Source: Musa acuminata AAA Group
Lineage: Eukaryota > Streptophyta > Magnoliopsida > Zingiberales > Musaceae
Direction of reading: 5' to 3'
Assembly (NCBI RefSeq): GCF_036884655.1
Contig: NC_088354.1
Span: 16,525,501-16,589,500, forward strand
Length of the DNA stretch: 64,000 nucleotides
The translations under genes were made by a program, and so were the position numbers. Position 1 is the stretch's first letter; each line of letters opens with the position of its first letter. The notes beneath the pieces were generated by a model. That model was not told where the DNA came from. It was given only the letters and a program-made list of their open reading frames with translations, and did not search any database. Below, in pieces: positions 37,305 to 47,980 of the stretch.

Positions 37305-38500
37305 TCATTCAGGAGGTGGAAAATTAAAATGCCTAAATAAAGAGTCAAATTGTCGATGAATTTGCTGCAGTTCAGATAGGATTTGATCTTGTCGATGTTC
37401 AAGCTGTTCTTGTCTTTGTTCAAATCGGTTCATCCGAATCCCAATATCTTCGACAGATAATGTATGAGCTGGCTCAAATGAATGTGTTTCCTCAAAGGGA
37501 CAGATCGGAGGAGATTGAGTACCCCTAAAGACTGGTGTTTCTGGTTCTGGTTCAGGTTGAGGGGGATCGGTTCTTCTAGGCATTCTAACCCAGTTGCCAT
37601 TTCTATAAACACATCTTAATCGGTGAAGTAGATTTTTATTTATTATGCTAAACCTATCTACTTTTATTACTTCTTCTTTCGGTGGTATTAGAATATCGTA
37701 GGCTTTCAGTATTCTGGTGATTATACCACCATATGGAAGCATCATGTCTTTCTTAGATAGTTCTAACATGTTTTGCTGGATAAGATAACCAAGACAGATG
37801 TCATGTCCTTTCATAATCAAATACATAGTTCCTAATTCTAATTGGCTTACTTCATCATGATGGTATTGTTTAGGGAGAATGATGCTAGTTAGGATATGAT
37901 GAAGTACCTTAGTGTTTAGTGGCAGTAGATGTTCATAACTTTTAGGAACAAATGTTAAGTTGGGATTGGCGAAAATAGTTCCTAAGGCTTCAACATATGT
38001 TGTCCCAATAGTTTCATCATCCTATGATTCTCTAAAGTAAAGTCCTCTACTTTTTATGGGAATGCCTATTATGTCGCAAATGAATTTATCCGTAATGGAG
38101 ATATGTTGTCCTAAGAGATAGGTAGACATTCTTTCTTCTTCATCTACTTGTATGTTGTTATAAAACAATCTAACAAGTCTTGGATAGATGGGTTCATTAA
38201 TTTGTAAAATAGGGAGTAAATCTAAGTTTGCAAACCATTGGATTGTCTCTAAGTCTCTTAGTTCATTTAAATCAACATGTTTTCCCTTATTGACACTCCT
38301 AAGTTCGAAAGATGAAAACTTTTCAGCATGATATTTTGAATCGGAAAGGGTAGGATCTTCTAGACCCCATAACTACTGCTGTTTAGGAGGATAATAATGA
38401 GCAAGAGTAAATGAATCAAAAACAGAATTTAAGGGCTTCTTAGAGAATACCTTAGTGAGATCTTCAAGAGGGGGAAGGATTGTTGATCTTTTGCTTCGAA
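37305..38500 (-). pseudogene. Element A extra ORF, resembling the putative plant transposon protein domain
   Basis: Minus-strand reading gives a mostly open frame of about 400 codons. Two TAG stops lie near 38372 and 38022, and the last 173 codons (from 37826) are intact. Visible segments: QINEPIYPRLVRLFYNNI, YLLGQHISITDKFICDIIG, LKAYDILIP, then a Pro-rich stretch and a Gln/Arg-rich predicted coiled coil (EQRQEQLEHRQDQILSELQQ) with a Phe/Pro-rich tail. This resembles the putative plant transposon protein domain (transposase_32 type) often carried by plant retroelements; Sirevirus env-like ORFs occupy a similar 3' position. No signal peptide or membrane segment is evident. The function is unknown. 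Confidence 0.6.
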
Positions 38501-39238
38501 ATGATGAGTATTTGGTATGCTATGAGGGGAGAAATGGAGGTGGAGAAGCTTTGGAAGAGTAGAGAGGGGAAAGGAGTGAGTTGGGGTCGGTTCCACCGCT
38601 GGCCCTAGCTTGGGTTAAAAAGGGCAGAGTTGCGAGCGGTTGCACCTCTGGCTTGGGCGGTGCAACCGCTTGCAACACGTGACAACCGGAGGTGCTACCT
38701 CCAGCTGGGGCGGTGCCACCGCCTGCAAGCGGTGAGCACTTGTTCTGACCGCAGTGTGATCTGATTTGAGAGTTTTTGTCTTGAGAAGAATTTTCATTCA
38801 GAGCAATCAACTTTACTTGCGTAATTACGTAAGAGTTTTCATTTTAAGATAAGAACTTCTGCACGATCAAGATAGATCTTTTAACGTGCATACTCTCAAT
38901 GTCGTACACATGTTTGTGACAGTTTGTTCAAGTTGGTAAGCCTTGCAAGTTCATGACAAACTTAGTCAGTTCATGATATAGAGTTGGATTCGAAAGTTAT
39001 GGACAGATGAAATTGATGGGTTCGAAAATCCAGAGGATATGTGAATTGAGAATCATGGGTTTCCAATTCTGAGAAATCAAATAGGATTGTATCTAAATCG
39101 CATTTGTGATTTTAAATTTCTAATCTTCATCTGTTATTTAGGCTAGAGAGCATCGCGAGTTCTTTTTGGATCTCGGGTCATGAATATCGAGAATCCAAGG
39201 AGCAGGATATTATTTCTTGCTCTCAGCTTATAATTTTT
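38501..39238 (-). other. Element A spacer between the extra ORF and gag
   Basis: Where pol would be expected there is only about 740 bp without recognisable domains. It contains a small cluster of GGTTGCACC and GGCGGTGCCACCGCC motifs (38595-38735) like those in the LTRs. Confidence 0.55.
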
Positions 39239-40819
39239 TTATGTCTTTACAGGAAAGGATGATTTTTTAGGTACCCATTTGCTTTTGGGTGCCTCAAAAA
39301 TAGATCTACATTGTTTATCATGTTGCATAGAATTTATTATGGTTCCTTTAGGAACCCAAATTAATTTGTTCGGACTAATTTTCTTGAATGGAAAATAATG
39401 CATTTTGTGTCCAAGTTTGCAACAAAAGTTGCATTTGCTTTGGTGTCGAACATGTAAGATGGGGCCTTTTATGAAGGTGGTTGGATTTTGGTGAGGACTT
39501 CTCACAAATCCGATTCCACTTCTTTTGGGAACGTGACCCTTGTTTGCAAGGATCATGTTCAATGACTTGCTACCAACCTCAAATTTCTTAAGTAGCAAGT
39601 TTTCCTTTTGGAGAGTTTCTAGATCATGGCACTTTATACATGAACTTAAACTATCATGATATTCAGTTTTTAACTTATCGAAATTATAAGTAAGACTATC
39701 ATGATCCTTTTTTAGCAATTTATATTTTTTACTAATAATCTTGCATTCATCAAATAAGTCATGGAAGGCATTTAATAATTCATCAAATGATAAATCTGCA
39801 TCTATTAAATTTGTTACCTCCTCTCCGATGGCCATTAAGGAGTAATGAGCAACTTGCTCGGTGTTGAACTCTTCTTCTTCGGACGCGCTCGAGTCATCCC
39901 ATGTTGTTTTGAGCGCCTTCTTCTTTGATGTTCTCTTCTTGACTTGGGGACAATCACTCTTGTAATGTCCCGGCTTCTTGCACTCATAGCAAATAACTTG
40001 GTCCTTCTTGGGTTCAAATTTATTTTTTGTTTCATTCTTAAACTTGTTTCTTTTAATGAATTTTTTAAAATTTCTTGTTAGAAGTGCCAAGTCATCGTCA
40101 CAGTCCTCATCACTTGAGTTTTCTCTCAAGTTGTCTTCTGAAATTTTAAGTGTCATATCCTTCCTGTTCTTTAGAAGGATGTCTTCTTGCTCTTCATGAG
40201 CTTTGCAAGTCATCTCGTAGGTCATTAATGACCCGATTAGTTCTTCAAGAGGGAAGTTGTTTAGATCTTTCGCCTCTTGAATAGCAGTGACTTTAGGATC
40301 CCAACTCTTAGGAAGGGATCTTAGAATCTTATTTACGAGCTCAAAATCCGAAAAACTTTTTCCAAGTCCTTTTAGACCGTTGACGACATCCGTGAAACAA
40401 GTAAATATATCGCCAATAGTCTCACTCGGTTTCATCCGGAAAAGTTCGAAAGAGTGTAACAAAAGGTTGATTTTTGACTCTTTCACTCTACTTGTGCCTT
40501 CGTGAGTCACTTCGAGTGTGTGCCAAATATCAAATGCGGTTTCACAAATCGAAACACGGTTGAACTCATTTTTATCAAGTGCACAAAATAAGGCATTCAT
40601 AGTCTTTGCATTAAGAGCGAAAGCCTTCTTCTCCAATTCATTCCAATCGATCATTGGAAGAGAAGACTACGAAATTCCATTTTCGACAAGATTCCAAAGT
40701 TCAAAATCCATAGAAATAAGAAAGATCCTCATTCGGGTCTTCCAATAGGTGTAGTCCGTCCCATTGAACATGGGTGGACGTGTAATAGAATGGCCCTCTT
40801 GGTTCCTGGCGTATGCCAT
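39239..40819 (-). pseudogene. Element A gag, one premature stop
   Basis: The ATG at 40819 opens M-A-Y-A-R-N-Q-E-G-H-S-I, with YTYWKTRMRIF. One TAG lies near 40668, then 471 intact codons follow from 40654. They include the copia gag core, an acidic stretch, and the zinc knuckle CYECKKPGHYKSDCP (CX2CX4HX4C, about 39950-39995). The C-terminus has a second Cys/His cluster, CNFCCKLGHKMHYFP, and ends near KSKWVPKK. The gag ends without protease or integrase. It is the best-preserved gag of the pol-less copies. Confidence 0.82.
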
Positions 40820-40854
40820 CTCTCTTGGGTTTTAATCCGTTTGAGAGTTAACCT

Positions 40855-40868
40855 GGCTCTGATACCAA
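40855..40868 (-). promoter_or_regulatory. Element A primer-binding site
   Basis: GGCTCTGATACCAA on the plus strand, i.e. TTGGTATCAGAGCC in sense, a perfect complement to the initiator-Met tRNA end. It lies one base from the LTR. Confidence 0.85.
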
Positions 40869-40869
40869 T

Positions 40870-41148
40870 TGTTAGGATCAAGAGCACTAAGAGGGGGGGG
40901 TGAATTAGTGTAGCGGAAATCTTTCAACGATAAAACACGTTCGAACGATAAAAATGATTTCGGTGTGAAAGCCGATTCTAAGATTACTTCAACTTAAGAT
41001 CAAGCGAGATGACGTTAAAATCAATCTATGAAGGCAGTTTGCAGTTATGATTAAAACCAGAATATAAGCGCAAACTGAAATACGACGTTCGTACGAAGAA
41101 GCTGATTTACGTCTAAATGTTGATTCGTAAATCACTTGATTAGGCGAG
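40870..41148 (-). repeat. Element A 5' LTR, truncated by element B
   Basis: 279 bp from TGTTAGGATC, collinear with 34057-34336 with few differences. It stops at AGGCGAG where the next LTR starts. The rest of this LTR was not found to the right of B. Confidence 0.88.
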
Positions 41149-41467
41149 TGTTAGGATCGGAGCGGCACTAAGAGGGGGGGGGGGGTGAATTAGTGCAGCG
41201 GATTAAAACGTTGGTTTCGACAAATCTTTCGTACGATAAGAATGGAACTTGAAAAGCTTAACTTGAAAGCGTATTCTTAAAGTTGTGCAGCAAAGGTAAT
41301 AAGGAAATAAAGCACGTAAGAAGGTTTTGTTAGGATCGAGAGCACTAAGAGGGGGGGGGGGGGTGAATTAGTGCAACGGATATTTTTCAGCGATTAAAAA
41401 GCGAAGACTGCGTTCGTTCGACAAAGATTATTTTGATGCAAAAAACCGATTCTAAGATTACTTATGA

Positions 41468-41830
41468 TTAAGTGCAGTTTACGTTTAAGTGCAGTTAGCG
41501 TCTAAACGCAGTTAGCGTCTAAATGCAGATTGCGTCTAAACTCAGATTGCGTCTAAGCGCAGATTGCGTCTAAGCGCAGATTGCGTCTATGCGCAGATTG
41601 CGTCTAAACGCAGATTGCGTCTAAACGCAGATTGCGTCTAAGCGCAGATTGAGCAGAAGTATAAAGACAATGTGCTGCTGTTGTACAACTCAAAAGGTAA
41701 TCTGTAAAAAATATATTTACGTCTAAACGCAGATTTGCGTCTAAACGCAGATTTACGTCTAAACGCAGATTTACGTCTTAAATACAGATTTACGTCTTAG
41801 ACGTAGATTTACGTCTGAACTTTGAAACTC
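41468..41830. repeat. 17-18 bp minisatellite inside solo LTR G
   Basis: About eleven tandem copies of a 17-bp unit close to CGCAGATTGCGTCTAAA (41480-41655), then several copies of an 18-bp version, ACGCAGATTTACGTCTAA (41720-41830). Single copies of the ACGTCTAAACGCAG motif occur in the LTRs of A and E, so the array grew from a normal LTR motif. Confidence 0.88.
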
Positions 41831-42661
41831 GTTTGTATATTCGCAGAGGGCAGTATGCAGTTGAAATCAAGACGTAAACGTAAACTGAAATCTGACGATT
41901 GTGCGAGGAAAGCCGATTTACGTCTAAATGCAGTTTTACGTCTAAATGTTGAAACTCATTCGTAAAATTGCAGAAGACAGTTTGCAGTTATAAATAGAAT
42001 CAAACTGTAAGTGTAAACTGCAAAGAAACTCGTTTGCAAAAGCACAGAGGACAGTTCTGCAGAATCAAAACGTAAACGTAAACTGTAATGTACTAAAACA
42101 CGACTTTACGTCTGAATGCAGATTCGGAAGAACAGCACTTAGAACTTGTTCGTGAAAGCGCAGAGAGCAGTAGTAGTGGAGGAGGTTTGCAGTAAAGATA
42201 AAGTGCTCAAAGATAAACGCAAACCAGAGATTTAGAGTGGTTCGGTCAGTCATGACCTACTCCACTTTTGGCTTCCTCCACCGACGAGGTTGCCGACGTC
42301 AACTAGGGGCCTTCCTTCAATGGGTAAAGGCCAAACTGCCCTTTTACAGTTTCTCTCCTTTTGACAGGTTCAGGAGACAACCTTTACAGACCTTTCTCTC
42401 CTCACTTTACAACTGAAAACTTGAAGAACAGAAGGAGGAGACTTAAAGGCTTTACAATCACTTTTGAGCTCTTAGAATCACAGAAAAGATCAAGATTTCG
42501 GTGTAGGTCTGTATCTTTTCAGTGTTGAATGGGTGGGGAATTTATAGGCCCCAACCCAATTCAAATTTGGAGCTCAAAACGATCAAATCCCGGAATTCCG
42601 GGATCAGGCGGTTGTACCTCTTGACTGGAGAGGTTGCACCGCCTGGCAGAGCTCGAAGACC

Positions 42662-42960
42662 GAGCTCAGGCGGTGCCACCTCTCTGCCAGGGAGGTTGCA
42701 CCGCCCAGTCTTGCTCGAAGACTGAGCTCAGGCGGTGCCACCTCTCTGCCAGGGAGGTTGCACCGCCCAGTCTAGCTCGAAGACTGAGCTCAGGCGGTGC
42801 CACCTCTCTGCCAGGGAGGTTGCACCGCCCAGTCTAGCTCGAAGACTGAGCTCAGGCGGTGCCACCTCTCTGCCAGGGAGGTTGCACCGCCCAGTCTAGC
42901 TCGAAGACTGAGCTCAGGCGGTGCCACCTCCCGGCTGGGGAGGTTGCACCGCCCAGTCTC
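42662..42960. repeat. 62-bp tandem array of hairpin units inside solo LTR G
   Basis: Four near-identical 62-bp copies start at 42662, 42724, 42786 and 42848, with a diverged fifth after. Each holds GAGCTCAGGCGGTGCCACC and GGAGGTTGCACCGCCC. The array produces overlapping Pro/Arg/Gly-rich open frames on both strands that I reject as genes. It lies just upstream (in sense) of the LTR TATA box. Confidence 0.92.
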
Positions 42961-44594
42961 GCTGGGAGGCTTAGCCCAGGCGGTGCCACCTCCTGGCCTG
43001 GGCGGTTGCACCTCCTGGTGCAATCAGGGTCCGAATGGTTCATTCCATTCGACCCAATTTCAATCTTTCAGGGGCCCAATTGCCCCAAGATTAAGCCAAT
43101 GGGATCACCTCCCATTTTCCAACTTAATCATCGTGCTAACTATGATTAAATCTAAGACAACTTCTGCAGCTTTGCTTCGGTGCGTCAATCGCTCCTTCCG
43201 GCGAGTTTCCGGCGAACTTCCGTCGATCATCCGATGAACCCTCGGTGATGCTCCTGCGGACTTCCGGCAAACTCCTGGACTTTGCGACGATCCACTTGGC
43301 AAGTTCCGACGAGCTTCACTTGGCAAGCTTCTGGACTTCTCGGATCTGTTCTCGCAGAACCTCCGACGACCGTCCGAACTTCCGTCGAACTCTCGAACTC
43401 CTAACGTGATCATGAACTTGACTCCGGCGCAACTCCTGCTGCTTGTCTATCTTTCATCGTAGTTAATCCTGCACACTTATCTCAACACATAGATTAGACA
43501 ACAAATGACAATTGACTTCATCATCAAAATCCGAGATTCAATAGGTTTGCAGTAATATAAATAGCAATAATGAAATGCAAACCAGAGATCACGCCGATTT
43601 TAAAGTGGTTCGGTCAAATGACCTACATCCACTTGCGAGGCCCCTCTTCGATGAGGCTCCCACCTTCCACTAGCAAATCTCTTGAAATGGAAGGGCAAAT
43701 ACCCCTCTTACAACCTTTTACAAGCAGTTCAACCTCTTACACATTTTCAGCAAGAAAGAAGGAGGAGAACACTCTAGCAAATTGAAAACAAGACTTGCTA
43801 AGACTTTCTAAGACTTTTCTCTCAATCAATTGCTTCTCAAAAAGTTGTTGTCTCAGCTGAGATTTGAGGGGTATTTATAGGCCTCAAGAGGATTCAAATT
43901 TGGGCTCCAAAATTTGAATTCTCTTTGGGTTCCCGATGCTGGCGGTGCCACCGCTTGTCAGTGGCGGTGCCATCGCCTGTCAGTGTCAGACACTGACAGT
44001 GCTGGGCGGTGCCACCGCCCAGCTCTCGGGTGCTGGGCGGTGCAACCGCCCAGTCTGGCGGTGCCACCGCCAGACCCTTCGGTTCACTAGTTGGGCTTCA
44101 AATTTAGCCCAAACCAAGTCTAATTTTGGGCCCAATTGGCCCCTAACCAGGATATAGGATTATCTCTTAATCTTAATCCTAATTATAAGTGAACTACATA
44201 ACAAAACACATCCTAAGCAAGTTTTCAACCGCGAACGTCGAGTCTTGTTCCGGCGAGCTTTCCGACGAACTTCTTCCAACGGACTCCCAGTAAGCTCCCG
44301 AACTTGTGATGACTTTAACGAGTAGCCGAGCCTTCTCGGTGATCTCCGTGAACCTTCAACGATCTCTTCGGCGAACTTTCGAAAACTCTGACAGGTTCCC
44401 GATTTCTTCTCGGTTGGTTCCGGCAGCATCTCCGACGATTCTTCGGACTCTTAAACGTCCATCGAACTTGACTCCGGTATTCTTGCTTTGTGTTTTCTGG
44501 TTATCGTAGTTAATCCTGCACACTTAACTCAATAATATGGATTAGATCAATTAACTCATCAATTGATTTTATCATCAAAATCCGAGATTCAACA

Positions 44595-45530
44595 ATCTCC
44601 CCCTTTTTGATGATGACAATCAATTGATGACGGAGTTAAAACATAACTCCCCCTATCTATATACCATATTATGAGAAGATAAAAACACTTGAATTCCATC
44701 CCATTGAATTCAAGCATAAACCGATAAGTTCTAACCATAGAACTTATCGTTATTCCCATTAAGCAATAGTAAATACGAAACTTCGATGAAAATCATAAGT
44801 CCAATGATAAGAGACAATTTTTAGTATGACAAGAGATAAAGATTTTCAACATGAATTTCATGATATAGATGTAAGGCATGCTTTCAATATGATCAATCAA
44901 TCTTGTGATATTCTCAAGGATTTTGCAAGGCATTTTGCAAGGCATATAAGACATTCATACAAGCTTTTACAATTCATATAAGTCATGCTATCAAAATGGT
45001 ACAAGTCATCACTTTTCTCCCCCTTTGTCATCAACAAAAAGGGAATGAGACTTGAAGCACATAATTTGTAATTATAACACTGATCATACAAAAATTTTAT
45101 CATCCAAAATTAAGTATGCTAAAATATTTACACAGAGTTCATCATGAAGGAAAATTCAACATTTATCCATTTTATCAAATCTCTTCTTTCTATAAATAAC
45201 AAAAATTATAGGTGTACAAGGAAGAGATTGTGATTAAAAAAAAAAATTCAAGTAGTAACTCCAATAAGTCAAGATCATAATTCGAATACAAACTTATTTA
45301 AATTCAAATTGTCAACTTGAAACTCATAATCAAGCCATCAAAATCAATTTCGAGATTCACAAAATATCAAAAAAATATTAATCTTGATCAGATGGGAGCG
45401 GTGTTTGACTCAAGGTAGGATAAGATAATTTAACATGTCATTTAGAATCGAAAGAGAAGGATTAGATTAACCGAGGAACGGAGAGAGGATGAAAAACTTT
45501 ACGGAAAATCCATTCAAATACGTTTATTCT
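44595..45530 (-). other. Element B 3' non-coding region with purine tracts
   Basis: In sense, AAAAAGGGGGAGAT abuts the LTR, GATAGGGGGAGTT lies near 44645 and GACAAAGGGGGAG near 45014-45037. The same three tracts occur in the same order in A, C, D and E. No ORF of note. Confidence 0.7.
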
Positions 45531-47960
45531 TTAGGGACAATTTAACATACCTAATTCCCTTCTAATGAATTCAAATTGGTCTTCATTCAAAGCTTTTGTA
45601 AATATATTTGCTAATTGATGCTTTGTGTCAATGAATTCTAGAACAACATCATTGTTAAGGGCATGATCGCATATGAAATGATGCCTAACGTCGATGTGCT
45701 TAGTTCTAGAGTGTTGAATTGGATTTTTAGTAAGACATATGACACTAGTATTATCACATTTTATGGGAATATTTTTAAAGTGAATTCCATAGTCTTCTAA
45801 TGTATTTTTCATCCAAACAACTTGTGCACAGCATGCACTTGCAGCAATGTACTCGGCTTCCGCCGTAGATAGTGCAACTGAATTTTGTTTCTTGGAAGTC
45901 CAAGAAACAAGTGCATGTCCTAAAAATTGGCATGTTCCGGATGTACTTTTTCTATCTATCCTGCATCCGCCAAAATCGGCATCTGCATAAGCTATTAAAT
46001 CGAATTTTTTAGATTTTGGATACCACAGTCCTAGATTTGGAGTTCCTTTAAGATGCCTAAATATTCTTTTAACACTTTTAAGATGAGATAATTTAGGATT
46101 TGATTGAAACCTAGCACAAAGTCCTACACTAAACATAATATCCGGTCTAGTCGTGGTTTGGTAGAGTAGACTACCTATCATTCCCCTATATGTTTTTTGA
46201 TCGAAATTTTCACTATTTTCATCCATATCTAACTTAGTCACAGTACTCATAGGGGTGTTTATTGCTTTTGAATTATCCATGTTAAATCGTTTTAATAATT
46301 CTAATGTATATTTAGATTGGTTAAGAAATATACCATCCCTAAGTTGTTTGATTTGTAATCCTAAAAAGAAAGTTAATTCACCCATTAAACTCATTTCAAA
46401 TTCATGACTCATACATTTGGCAAATGATTCACATAGTGATTCATCCGAAGAGCCAAAAATAATATCGTCAACATAAATTTGCATAATAAGAAAATAATAT
46501 CTAAAGAGGAACGAGTTTGAACCCCTTTTGATGTATTTCCTATAATTAGCTCCTTTGGATGAGCATCTATATACTTCCATTCCTTGGGTAAGGAAATTTC
46601 GGAAGAAGGTGCATCCAAGTTGCTTTTTTGAGGAGGGTGTTCATTTAAATTCAAATTATCAAAACCAAGATCATCATCAAAATTATTTTTCTTTAAATTA
46701 GAAATTTTATTAAAAACTACATGAATAGACTCTTCTATTACTAAGGTTCTTTTGTTAAAAACCCGAAAAGCCTTAGAAACGGAAGAGTAACAAAGAAAGA
46801 TGCCTTCATCGGATTTAGCATCAAATTTTCCTAAGGCATCCTTTTCATTCAAAATAAAGCATTTACAACTGAAAACTTTAAAATAGGAAATATTTGGTTT
46901 TTTGCTATTCCATAATTCATAGGGAGTTTTTGATAGGGATGGTCTTATTAGGACCCTATTCATGATGTAGCAAGCCATATTTACGGCTTCGGCCCAAAAA
47001 TACTTGGGTAGACTATGTTCATTTAACATTGTTCTTACCATTTCTTATAGGTTTCTATTTTTTCTTTCAACTACTCCATTTTGATGGGGATTCTTTGGAG
47101 TGGAGAAGTTGTGATTGTATCCATTAACTTCACAAAAATTTTGAAAGTCACGGTTTTGAAATTCGCCACCATGATCACTCCGAATTGATGAAATCATGAA
47201 ACCTTTTTCGTTTTGAGTGAGTTTACAAAATTTAGAGAAACACTTGAAGCAATCACTTTTGTGAGCTAAGAAATAGGTCCAAGTGTATCTAGTATAGCCA
47301 TCCACAATTACAAACGCATATTTGCTTCCTCCTAGACTTGTCGTGTCAATTGGTCCAAATAAGTCCAAATGAATCAATTGTAATGGTCTAGTGGTGCTAA
47401 TTTGAGTTTTTGGTTTGAAACTAGTTTTTATTTGTTTACCTAGTTGACATGCATCGCATACTTTGTCCTTAATAAACTTTATATTTGGAATTCCTTGCAC
47501 TAATTCTCTAGATGAGATCTTAGATATTAGTTTCAAGCTTGCATGGCCTAGTCTCCTATGCCAAAGCCAAGCATCATCATTTAAAGCGGAGAAGCACATT
47601 TCATTACTTAGTTCATCAAGGTTGATGGTGTAGACATTATTTTGTTTTATTGCAATCATAGTTATGTTATGGTTTGGTTTTTCAATAATACACACATTTG
47701 ATTCAAATCTAACGATATAACCTTTATCGCATAATTGGCTAACACTCAAGAGATTATGTTTCAATCCATCAACTAGTAAGACATCATCAATAGAAAATTT
47801 TAATTTGTTACCTATGGTTCCCTTGCCAATGATTTTGCCTTGGTTGTTGTCTGCGAAGGTGACGTACCCTTCTTCTTTGCTAGTGAGCATAGAGAAATGA
47901 GATGGATCTCCAGTCATATGTCTTGAGCATCCACTATCTAGATACCATCTCTTGCTCCTA
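45531..47960 (-). pseudogene. Element B pol (protease, integrase, partial reverse transcriptase, RNase H)
   Basis: In sense order: protease active site WYLDSGCSRHMTGD (about 47940-47900); GAG-pre-integrase with LWHRRLGHAS and CDACQLGKQ; integrase core with HLDLFGPID, SDHGGEFQN and NGVVERKNRNL, supplying the three acidic residues; a TAA after the last of these (about 47044); then integrase tail to GVQTRSSL near 46500. The frame then shifts and jumps straight to QIYVDDIIFGSS, so the first half of RT is deleted. RNase H follows (ADADFGGCRIDRKSTSG, STAEAEYIA, DVRHHFICDH) and ends at 45531. Order integrase before RT is the Ty1/copia arrangement. It cannot make active RT. Confidence 0.9.
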
Positions 47961-47980
47961 GCTTGTGATGGTGTATGTTT

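Larger units (their letters stand above)
34057..41148 (-). mobile_element. Element A: copia element with gag and an extra ORF but no pol
   Basis: 3' LTR 34057-35817, purine tract beside it (35818 onward), extra ORF 37305-38500, gag 39239-40819, primer site 40855-40868 (perfect), 5' LTR from 40870, cut at 41148 by element B. The first 279 bp of the two LTRs are nearly identical, which pairs them and suggests a fairly recent insertion. The left flank is TTTCA; the matching right flank is lost. No integrase or reverse transcriptase is present. It sits inside element F. Confidence 0.83.
41328..43543 (-). mobile_element. Element G: solo LTR, 2.2 kb, with GGTTT target duplication
   Basis: It starts TGTTAGGATCGAG and ends GATTCAATA. 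A perfect 5-bp duplication GGTTT lies at 41323-41327 and 43544-43548, and the host LTR continues across it. No internal region is present, so it is a solo LTR left by recombination between two LTRs. It is the longest LTR of the family here, because of the 17-18 bp array and the 62-bp array inside it. TATA box near 42538. Confidence 0.92.
41149..44594 (-). repeat. Element B 3' LTR, split by the solo LTR G
   Basis: Left piece 41149-41327 (12-G run) and right piece 43549-44594, together about 1.2 kb. TATA box near 43873. The right piece has only a short hairpin array (43940-44070). It ends GATTCAACA followed by the purine tract. Confidence 0.85.

Noticed and set aside
41480..41655. The 17-bp array as a possible CRISPR-like or satellite array
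   Set aside because: Units are contiguous with no spacers and lie inside a solo LTR with its own target duplication in plant DNA; it is an LTR-internal minisatellite.
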